64,000 bases of DNA from Alitta virens (taxonomy: Eukaryota; Annelida; Polychaeta; Phyllodocida; Nereididae): positions 1,584,001 through 1,648,000 of the forward strand of contig OW028585.1 in NCBI GenBank assembly GCA_932294295.1, in the 5' to 3' direction. The notes under the pieces were generated by a model. It ran no database searches. It had not been told where the DNA came from and saw only the letters and a program-made list of their open reading frames with translations. A program made the translations under genes and the position numbers. Positions 54,606 to 64,000 of the stretch are shown one piece after another. Numbering within the stretch: position 1 is the first letter of the stretch; every line of letters begins with the position of its first letter.

Positions 54606-57600
54606 TCAATGGTGATATGGTTTCCCATGGACAGGAACGACATAAATAGATGAACTAGGTTGACCGTGATGTTTGTTTTGATGATGTGGAGAGCTGTTTT
54701 TGCTTCTATGGTGATGTTGTTGACTATGGTTACCATGTTGCTTGTTACCATGGTGATGTCTGTGAGGATTATTGTGTCTATCTGGTGGTCTATTTGACTG
54801 TGGTGGTCTATTTGACTGTGGTGGTCTATTTGACTGTGGTGGTCTATTTGACTGTGGTGGTCTATTTGACTGTGGTGTTTCATTTGTCTGTCTGTGCGGC
54901 ATGTAGGGTTTATCAGACCCTAATGGATCAGCACTTAAATAAAATTCTCTATGTAGATTATATTGAGAGTCTTGGAAACTGGCTAAAGTAGGTAAAGTTT
55001 GTTCGAGAAGATGGCGCCTCGAACCATGCAAGATACTGTCAATGTTATTGAACGATGAGTTGTGACTCGATAGCTCGGAATTTCTCGGAGAAATTTTGGG
55101 CGAGTTGGATTTTGATGAACTGTATGAGCTGGTAATGCTAGTATTATTACTGCTGTATGTTTGATCTTTGGTTGTATCTTTAAAGCAAAATGGTAACGGT
55201 ATCTGCATCATGTTACCTAACGGTCCGATCCACCGGCATAACGGTAAGAAGAAGAAGGTGGAGTAAGCGAGACTTATAACCATGCAGAAGACGAGGAATA
55301 TTCCCAGCTGTTGATAGCAGTAAACAGTTGCTGGCATCATGGCTGCTCCTGCTAAGAAGGTCGTAAAGGCGGCCATTGTGGCAGGACTGCCGACAGTGGT
55401 TAAAACTTCATAAACTTTCTTCTCGCGAGTCATTTCATAAGATAACATATAAGCGACTCCGAAATGAATCACAAAGTCAATGGTTAGTCCAACTGCTAAT
55501 GATATTATGATAGATTCAGTAACGTTCAAAGTCCATCCTAATAATACAAGGCATGCTACCGTAACATGAATTGCTTGTGCGATGTTGAAAATACTGTACA
55601 GACTGACTAAGATGTTCCTTGTTGTAACAAGGACACATAATAGAGTTACAGCCAGAGAAATCCCGACTGATTCGAAAGTCCCTCGGATGAGAGCTTTCTG
55701 AGTGTCATAAAAAGTGAATATTGATGTCAAGAAAACTTGACCAGCACCCGAAGGTATATTGACTCGTAACGCAGCATCCAAGTGTTCCGTTACACTTTTA
55801 TAAAAGGTGTCCATTATCTCATAGTCTGTAACGAAACCTTGAACGCTGGTGAAATTAACAACGTAAGCCTTGACCCTGTTATTGTCATCAAAGTACGGCA
55901 AACCAGCAATGTATTGGACTGGAGTTGTAGCGTATAACTTCGCCATGAAGGGTGGAAAGCATTCATTGAAGTCAGTGTTTTTGTACAAACAACACGTTTG
56001 ATTAACATCAGTACATGGTTTTTGTATACTGTCTAAATACAACTCCATACTGCACACAGTTTCTTTGTTAGGAAGGATGAATTCACTGTTCTTCAATTTA
56101 ATGCACAAGTCAGCTATCCATTGTTGGTTCTGAAAACTCTCAATGTTGAAAGTATCATCTAGAACCAGTTTACCGTCATCGTCCGGATTCATCGGATTTC
56201 CATTATCGACTGGTTGGACTCCCCATACATAGTACAGAGGAAGACTAAAATCTCCCTTTTGGGTGAATTTGAACGATCCGATGAGGTCGTCATACACTTC
56301 TAACGGATGGGATGACCCAAATCCTTTGAATCTTCCATTAGTCGGCAAAGAAAGTTTTGGTTTGTAGTACACAACGATCGCTGATCCGACACCTAACGCA
56401 AGAAAAATCAGTAGGAGAAGAGGGTATAGTTTGTTGATCATATAGAAGACCACTCGTCCAAATACATAATCCGAAGTGTGGCTCACTTTCTCATAGAACT
56501 GCAAAACACATTTAGGTGTCTCAATCTTTGAACATTTATTGCACTTACTCTTCTCGATCAAAATCATCACAGCTGGGATAAATGTGCACATCAGAAAGTA
56601 ATTGGCAATGATACAGAGTCCAGCATAAACTCCAAAACACTTGATAGAAGTGACGTTGCTGACGTAGTTGGAAAAGAAGCTGGTTGCCGTGGTGATGGAA
56701 GTGACGAACACTGACATTCCAGCGTGACGGAAGGTCAAGGTCATGTTGTCTTCTAGACTTCCTCTGGGGAAACGTTTCTTCATTATTTGCCAAGTTTCGG
56801 AGAAGAGGAAAACATCATCAGCGGCAAGGGCGATGAGGATGACGGATGATAGGAGGTTTAAGAACGGGAAAAATTGGATCCGGAAGACAATCAGGTAGAA
56901 GAAGTATGCGATTGTTAACGAAAGTCCAATGTTAACTGCTGTTACTATTGCCATGACAACCGATTTCAGATAAATCATAATCACTATGGCGACTAGTAGA
57001 AACGCAACAACCATCCACACTAAGTCAATGAATAAATATCGTTCGAATACTTCAGCTTTGACATTGGAGTCGATGCCTGTGACATGAGTAACGCCATCAA
57101 AGGTCAACGAACCTTTGTCTAATATGTCCGCATGGTAATCTCTAGCTGTTTCGGATGCAGGCAAATCATTGAGCAGAACCATGACTAAAGTTCTACGTAA
57201 CGGATAGATATTCCCAACATTGTTTGTACCGCTTGAGAATGCGCTATCCGAGAAGTAGAAAAATACTTCAAATACAGTTTCGCAATTCTCCGGTTGACTA
57301 ATGGTGACGCCTGATATATAATGAGCCATGCAGGCTGATATGGCATCGTTCATTTCGTTGACATGTTGCTGGTTGATATTCGCACAGGTGGCGCCAGTGA
57401 TCTTGTTCAAAACATCCAAAATGGACACCATTCCACAGGTCTTATCAACATGGCGATGCGACGTCAGTTTGTTCTCCATTACGCAGAGTGATCTTAAATG
57501 CTCAACATCCAGCAAGTTACCGTCCTTTTCTACTGGTTCAATAATAATTTTCAGCATCTTGACCCCTGTGAATAGAAGAAAAAGAAGTTACGTTACAGTT

Positions 57601-59616
57601 GACCGATTGATAAAAATAATCTTTGGTTAGTTTTCGCTATATAAATAAATACGTGTAATGTGATCATAAATGTCAGAAATGAACTATTCATGGCATTTAC
57701 TCAAATACGTGTTATTTGACGTTAATTCAAGAGATTGTTGCAATGGTCTTTTCAATCGAAATAAATCAATATCGGTTGACTCATCAATTGAAACATGATC
57801 ATAAATCAAATGTTGGTTTATTTTTGATTTTAGGTAGTAATCAATGATATTCAGTCTTTCTTGGGATTTGAAAAAATGTAATTGTGTCTTATAGTTGCTC
57901 ATATTTTGTTTAAGACATACACCGGCTTTGGAACAACCTCAAGAATCTTAATGTTGCACACGCTTTTACCGTACTTCTATCGCCTTAATTTATTGTTAAA
58001 GTGTCATATAATTGACCTTATTTAACAAAATACTTACAATTAGATGCTGAGCAATTGCTGTATGTAGAGGCCGGTATGTGGATGGGAGTGCCTGTTTGTA
58101 CTCCGTTGAGTTTCGGAACCACCGATAAGTCTTTATTTTTTATTAAATTCCTCAGCCCTGTCGCTGCTCCACTGAGTTCTGTCTGTCTGGCTTCCACTCC
58201 CTGTTGACAAAAAAAAGGCAAGTGGTTAATTAAGAGTCCATAAAACATATATTTAGCCTACACTAAGTAGTTAACTAGAACCCAGGGGTTTTGAGATTTG
58301 GCAATGAAGAAGGGAATAGTTAACTCAATAAAACTGGCATTTCTGAATTTAACTCAATAATGCTGAAGATCAAGGGGACATAGCAATAAAGCAAGAAATG
58401 AAGTGATTTGATGAATTGATTAGATATGAAGAAGATTGAGCAAATTGCCAAACAAGGTGTGAATAGCAAAGGTGAGAGATTAGTCAAACAGCTAATTCCT
58501 AGTATTTTGGTTGAAAATTGTTCAACTAAAACACTCAATAAGTTATTTTTCAAAGACAATAATGGTCTTACAATAATTCAAAGTTGTCTAACGATTTCAA
58601 AATTTAAATTAACAAAATCAACGCAGAACCTTAACAGCTAAAGTTAAACTTTTATTGCAACTGAATGACTTGAATTACTTCAGTGGTTATAACCCAAGGA
58701 TGCCCTCAAACCATCGATAAATTTCCTGTAAAAGGTCCACAGTGACCTTAACTTTGGGCAATATCTGATCTCGAATGACCTTGAATGACCTTCAACATTG
58801 CTTAAGGAACTATTAGCCATGTCTATACAATGTTTCCTGAGCCAAATACCAACACATCTAAGCGGATACCCCCTAAAGTAATGCATGACTTTCATTTTGT
58901 TGCCAGGTTTCTATTTTTAACTTCATCACTGACTTTCTTGACACTGACAGTCTCTTACGCTAAAGTTCTTTGGATCATACCAAGTTGTCATAAATGGATT
59001 TGTTTACATTTTAGGAGATGAAAAAATGGAAGACCTAGGTATCTAAATAAATATGTATTACTAATCAATCAATAAATCAATGGATTATCCACAATCATGC
59101 ATCAACTGTATGTCTTTAAATTGAGAGATAACAGTCACCTCTCCATCATTCTTGTCTTAACAGTCTGTATCTGTCTCTCTGTCTGTCTAGCTGTCTGTGA
59201 AGGTCACACACCAAGGTCACTAAGGACATCTTGAAGCACTTCCTGTGTCAGAGATCAGAGGTCAACAACATTTGACCCAGTATAAATGCAAAAACTCCTG
59301 AAGCAATGGAAGACAATGAATAAAGGATTTTTGATCAATTATGTTGCCAAGAAATGTCAACTTGTCTGCAAATGACAGTGCAAACAACAGAATTTACCCT
59401 GAGTCAGAAGTTGAGGTCAACCGCCACAATAAAGGAGGAGTAGTTCTAATTGAGTCTTTTTTCACTTTCAAAAACAATACAATGACATTCTTATATATTG
59501 TGCAATGCCTATAGGTAGACATGATTAATGAATGTATGGTAGAGACTATAACAGCTGCTTCTTTTACTAGGTTAGTTTTTTGTCCTTTGTTGACTATTCC
59601 TATGACCAAGGAGGAG

Positions 59617-59647
<31 letters not shown>

Positions 59648-62600
59648 AAGAGGAGGAGGAGGAAGGAGGAAGAAGAGGAAGAGGAGGATGAGGAGGAGGA
59701 AGGAGGAAGAAGAGGAGGAAGAAGAGGAGGAGGAGCAGGAGGAAGAAGAGGGAGAGGAGGAAGAAGAGGGAGAGGAGGAAGAAGAGGATGAAGAGGAGAA
59801 GAAGAGGAGGAGGAGGCTGATAAGTGAAGAATAAAAACCACACAGCATTGAAGTCTCCCACAAGTGTTACCTGATGTCATATATCATGAAAATACCTTTA
59901 CCCATTACACAATATACTCGCTACGGGTCAATACTGTCCAGATGAGATGTTTTAGATCATGACTATACGGTTGTTGAAGAAGGCTTTTTGTTATGATTTA
60001 GAGGTTATTTAAGAGCATTCGGAATTTTATGTACTAGTTGAACTGTATTGACTGCATGCAGCAAATATTTTAATAACCATGTTAGGTATATTCTACGTTT
60101 TTGCAAGTAGATTTGCTAATAGACTCTCCCATAACATTGAAGGTAGACCTTGATGAGTAATAGAAAAATCCCTGGTACTCCAAATAATGTAGCAAGTCCC
60201 AATGGGATAATATATGCACTTACGAACCTCAGTGAAAGTAAATTAATAGACTAACCTACACAATATAGGAAATTAGGGCCACACATACCCATATATAATT
60301 ATTTGCACATTTATATTAACTTAAAATTTAATCTATTGATAAGATAAACTGCTGTGTAACAACTGATGTTTCATAAATTACCTCCTAAGGTCAAAGTCAT
60401 GGGCCATGCAGTCTCAATATAATATTCTTGGCATATTCACTCAAGCGATCTGAAGGTCTCCTCAGCGACACACCGTGCCAGGTACCAGGGACTCAAATGC
60501 ACTAATTGTATAGAATGAATGGGGTGAGTAAAATGCCCCCCCCCCCATGATGTATTGATGTATAACATAGTGTGGATTTTTGTCATCTCATCATTATATT
60601 TGCCTCTGAAAGCTGGTTGTTTAGGCTGTTTCAAGGAAGGGAATGCAAACAGAAATATTAATATTTTCGTTTTTTCCCCCCTGTTTTGTTTTTTTATTGC
60701 CAGATCTGTCATAGCAATTCACTGTAATCCTGTTTTCCTGTTACTAAGTTACAAAAAGCCATTGAGTAAGATAATTACGCTAAAATTAGAGTGATAAAAG
60801 CACGAGTGCTTCTGAAACCATTTTTTGGATAATTGCCAGAAATTATTTTCAACTTTAACTTATATTTATACTCTGACAAACTACCAGAAAGAAATGGGTT
60901 TGGCATAGGATACATAAATTACAAATTTTTTAAGTAACATCTATCATTATTATCATTTTAAATTTGCTATCAATATTATACGAGTACATGTATAATATAT
61001 TATATATATACTTATAGATTTATTTCATTATTATTATTCCTAATATAATTTTTACTCAGAGAGCTACAAAAACTATCATTACTGTATTGGGATGACTGAA
61101 TAAAGTACTGTTATTATTTATTATTATTAGTATTATTAATATTATACTTTTATGAAGCTAGCATCTAATTACTGTCACAAATTAGAAAGATGTATCAAAG
61201 CATATTATGACACACAGAAATGAAATGACTAAACATCCAGTCAAGCTTTAGACTTTCTCAATTCTGAAAATTGCACAGCTTCAAAATAACTACAGTCCCA
61301 TTATTGCTACCAGGGCAAACACTTACAAAATATTATATGCCTAAGTTTGCCCTTTTTTCGAACATGTAAAGTAAATTAAGTTTGTGAGCAAACTGTCTAC
61401 TCATGCTGCTTCGGTGAAGCGAAGTAATATACATGAAATGACAAAGCAAATAAAAAACATAAGAAATTACAATTTAATTTCAGTAAGAAGAAATCAGGGA
61501 AAGGGCATCCTAAACATACATTGCCAAACACGAAATTCATTGAATTATAAAAAAGGACTATGTTTTGAAGGATATGGAAGCAAACAGCACATCGGAGTAG
61601 TTTCCTTATTTCGTGTGTGAATTCAATAGAAAGAGAGCATTTGGAGATGGTAAAAAATTAATGCAATAACACGTGTGCTAGGAATATATATGCTAATAAT
61701 TAATGCACATTGGATATTCACATCCTGCTCATAGCGAACAATCTATAATGAGAATGGTTATAAAGGAAGTCCGGTATAACGGAGTCAATGTCCACGAACG
61801 GTTATAACAAAAAAAATTTGGAAGCATCGAATGGTCTGCTATAACCATGGTAAAGCGATATGGAAATTGTTTAATGTGATTTCCTTTCCTTGCAATTGGC
61901 ATAACGTCGTCACTGAACTGAATGATGTCTGTGAAATATACTATAATAATAGGTGGGTGGATTAGGGCTTTACGTCCTGTATTTCTGCACCTGATGGGCT
62001 AATTAGGACAGGCAGGGACCATGGCAATGAGGGGGTAGGTAGGTGATTAGGGCTTTACGTCCTGTATTTCTGCACCAGTTGGGCTAATTAGGACAGGCAG
62101 AGACCATGGCAATGAGACGAAGGATAAAACAGCCATCCAACTTAGGCTCGACCGGGAATCGAACCTGGGACCCAGCGGTTGGAAGCCCAGAGCGCTCGCT
62201 ACCTCTGAGCTAGGCCCCCGCCCTTCCATGGCAATGAGATGATGGATGAAACAGATAGGGGAAGCCCCTACTGAGCTAGGCCCCCACCACTCATTCTTTA
62301 ATCTTAATAACCATTTTGGGAGTGTGAAGATATGTTTGCTGTCAAAGAATCATTATTATTTCCTTTATTTCACCACCATTGTAATCTAGACAATTATTAT
62401 GTTTATTATATGAGCTATATATGCCACTTGGCATCAGCTTATGTTTTTTTTCCCGTGAACCTGTATTTAACTGATATGAATCAATGATATGGATCAATAA
62501 AGCAACATATATCCACCTCAACATGGCTAGCTGCTTCACTAATGAGTGTACTTTGTATATATAATGCTGTAATTTAGGGACATTTTTTGTCACCTACCAT

Positions 62601-63625
62601 AGACAGATACAATCATAATTGCCATCAGGACACACTTGAGAACAACTGCTACATTTCAAACTGCTTAACACTTTGAAAAATGCTTCCGAAAATAAACCTG
62701 AAGATGCATTCACAATGCATTTATTTAAGAGACTGTACGTGGTCAAGAAAGTCAGTGATGAAGTTAAAAGATAGAAAACTGGCAACAAAATGAAAGTTGT
62801 GCATTACTTTAGGGGGTAACCGCTTAGATGTGTTTAATTCAGCCAAATTGTTAGCCGCAATCTTGCAAAACTCAGGGAAGAAATTATACCAGTATGTTGA
62901 AAAGAAAACTATGCGCATAACAATTTCTTAGTGAATCAGTTCAGCACCCGTGCAATATTCTTGTCAATTTTTAGTTGTCTCAACAACAAAAACTGGAAAA
63001 TACTGGTCATTCTCCCCCATCTATCTTTCAACCCACAAAACAACTCAGAAGGCGTCATAGAAGTTTGATACTTTCCTTATTCTTTGTTAAATATATAATA
63101 AACAAATAGGAGTTGAATGGAATTGAATAAAGTGCACTAAGTTCCAATTAGAGCGTCAGTTAAATATGACGTCATCTGGGAGGGGTTATTCATTTCAGTA
63201 ACTAGTATTTCCTTATTTTCGTATTTATGTAATATATACCACAAAAAACCCTTTATGCTTGGCTAAACAATGTCTACTTCACTGCATGGGCGTCCAAAAT
63301 TTCAAGGCGACTTTTTGCCACAATTATATATTCCTATTCAACCGCTAACATTGCATAAAACTGAACTAAACATAGAAATGTGACCTTTCTCTTCGTGACG
63401 TATCGAAGTCACAGAACACACAACACACAGAGGGAGTAATAAAGTTAAAATAAAGTTAATAAAAAGTAACTAAAACGTGATAAAGAAGTAAATAAACTGA
63501 CCTTAGATGCATCGGTGACCTTGAGATACTCCAAGTTGAATGCGATGACGATGAAGATGACGATGAAAATAACGAGCACGACTCCGAGGACAAGGCCCGG
63601 CCATCTTGTCAATACTTCGTAATAG
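54606..63625 (-). CDS. DISP: Dispatched-family RND transporter-like protein (3' exons; 5' end outside window)
   Basis: Exons on the minus strand: 63625-63502 (phase 2 start, phase 0 end), 58200-58038 (ends phase 1) and 57565-54606. The apparent start at 57557 is internal, because an acceptor precedes 57565 and the phase joins as a tryptophan codon. Exon one gives helix 1 (LVLGVVLVIFIVIFIVIAF). Exon two has GVEARQTELSGAATGLRNLI, a Dispatched signature after helix 1. The large exon has a sterol-sensing-type bundle and about eleven more helices. The helix 10 motif GLTIDFVIH keeps GxxxD; helix 4 reads ALAADDVF, with alanine for the first glycine. Known: Dispatched releases lipid-modified Hedgehog using a cation gradient. 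The tail is Ser/Asn/His-rich. About 1080 residues are visible. Confidence 0.86.
54789..54880 (-). repeat. 18-bp coding minisatellite (five QSNRPP units)
   Basis: Five in-frame 18-bp units in the Dispatched C-terminal tail encode QSNRPP. A His-rich stretch (PHRHHHGNKQHGNHSQQHHH) follows. Confidence 0.9.
58690..58990. repeat. dispersed repeat in the Dispatched intron, partner of 62720-62850
   Basis: It shares GTAATGCATGACTTTCATTT, TTGTTGCCAG and TTAACTTCATCACTGACTTTC with the inverse strand of 62720-62850. Noncoding. Confidence 0.65.
59607..59817. repeat. purine-only tract (GAG/GAA)n
   Basis: About 210 bp of almost uninterrupted purine on the plus strand, in the intron 58201-63501. ORFs across it (poly Ser/Leu/Pro) are artefacts. 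Confidence 0.92.
59818..61950. other. Dispatched intron, no recognised gene
   Basis: AT-rich intron sequence. 60560-60620 has a fragment of the SINE B tail (GTCATCTCATCATTATATTTG). No exon with good splice sites and a conserved frame was found here. Confidence 0.5.
61951..62288 (-). mobile_element. tandem SINE family A copies, minus orientation
   Basis: A 3'-end fragment (61951-62034), one near-complete copy (62035-62223, with the inverse B box at 62149-62165 and A box near 62200) and a short third fragment lie head to tail. The intervening GGTGGGTGGATTAGGGCTTT repeats mark each start. Confidence 0.78.
62720..62850. repeat. dispersed repeat, inverse partner of 58690-58990
   Basis: Inverted copy of the repeat in the same intron; the two could pair in the transcript. 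Confidence 0.6.
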
Positions 63626-63686
63626 CTAAAAAAAAATTCAACAATTAATTAAAGTTATTTTCAATATTTGATCAGTCTCTAATTAT

Positions 63687-63945
63687 AATAATCAGCTGGA
63701 TGGCCCAGTGGTTAAGCCATACATTGGCCTGTTTGCATATAGCCTATAATAGGCTGGGTTTGAATCCCAGTTTGGGTGCCTTGCACTCAGTGGCTATGCT
63801 GTAGCAAGTAAAAGACCCCACCCATGGGGTAAATGTGTAACATGATGAGGACTCCAAGCAGTATCATCTCATCATTATGTCTGCCTCTGGCAGCTGGTCA
63901 TATATACTAGCCAAGCATTATCTCTCCAGAAACAATTCAAATTTA
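63687..63945 (+). mobile_element. SINE family B
   Basis: It has a GATGGCCCAGTGGTTAAGCC head, GGTTTGAATCCC B box, and the body with AAAAGACCCCACCCATGGGG and CATCTCATCATTATGTCTGC. It lies upstream of the first visible Dispatched exon. Confidence 0.75.
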
Positions 63946-64000
63946 TTAGGTTATCCAACTCATTCATATATTTTCAATATTATACCATTTCCAACCACTA

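Noticed and set aside
54788..54880. CRISPR-like short repeats
   Set aside because: The 18-bp units are in-frame coding repeats (QSNRPP) without spacers.
57555..57557. ATG at 57557 as the true start of the Dispatched gene
   Set aside because: The upstream acceptor, matching phase with 58038-58200, and the missing first membrane helix all show that it is internal.
59394..59880. Leu/Pro/Ser-rich minus-strand ORFs
   Set aside because: They arise from the purine tract in the Dispatched intron.

Overview
This is eukaryotic DNA from an animal. It is AT-rich, has spliced genes, is dense in repeats, and carries tRNA-derived SINEs, DNA transposons, a LINE, an LTR element and a complete-length Maverick/Polinton. 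The host genes (a gp130-type cytokine receptor with long introns and a Dispatched-family protein) and the repeat mix suggest a marine invertebrate deuterostome. An echinoderm such as a sea urchin is my best guess; the sequence alone does not prove it.

Host gene 1 (plus strand, 1965-43673) is a class I cytokine receptor of the gp130/LIFR/Domeless type. I assembled 16 exons by eye from splice sites and phase. They join into one open frame of 951 codons: signal peptide, Ig-like domain, five fibronectin III domains, one membrane helix and a tail of about 290 residues. Its introns hold most of the mobile DNA. Intron 1 (2026-12500) contains hairpin MITEs, a SINE with a perfect 16-bp target duplication, a long inverted-repeat element, and a dead Tc1/mariner element with a hAT element nested inside it (8-bp target duplication).

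The centrepiece is a Polinton at 19250-39219 (19,970 bp), in the intron between receptor exons 10 and 11. It has terminal inverted repeats, a 6-bp target duplication (AATGCC), and an empty-site sequence visible in neighbouring 131-bp repeat units. A block of eight minus-strand genes (24020-30004) encodes packaging ATPase, a small conserved protein, an acidic protein, integrase, penton-like minor capsid protein, a small basic protein, the double-jelly-roll major capsid protein and an adenain-like protease. Most of these genes overlap or abut. Diverging from them on the plus strand is a spliced low-complexity ORF with a nuclear localisation signal, followed by protein-primed DNA polymerase B. 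Accessory genes encode a signal-peptide/membrane protein (22062-22796), a short membrane-inserted protein (38524-38868) and an unknown protein (37192-38258). The copy looks young but damaged: one in-frame amber codon in the major capsid gene, and one single-base frameshift each in PolB and in the unknown gene.

The left edge (1-1938) is a minus-strand Gypsy-type LTR element cut by the window. It keeps gag and an integrase GPY/F tail but has lost the pol core, and its LTR ends 26 bp upstream of the receptor start codon. From 43.7 to 54.5 kb is intergenic DNA with a truncated LINE, SINEs and unclassified repeats.

Host gene 2 (minus strand, 54606 to beyond 63625) is a Dispatched-family RND transporter: one exon of about 3 kb plus two upstream exons. 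Its 5' end lies outside the window.
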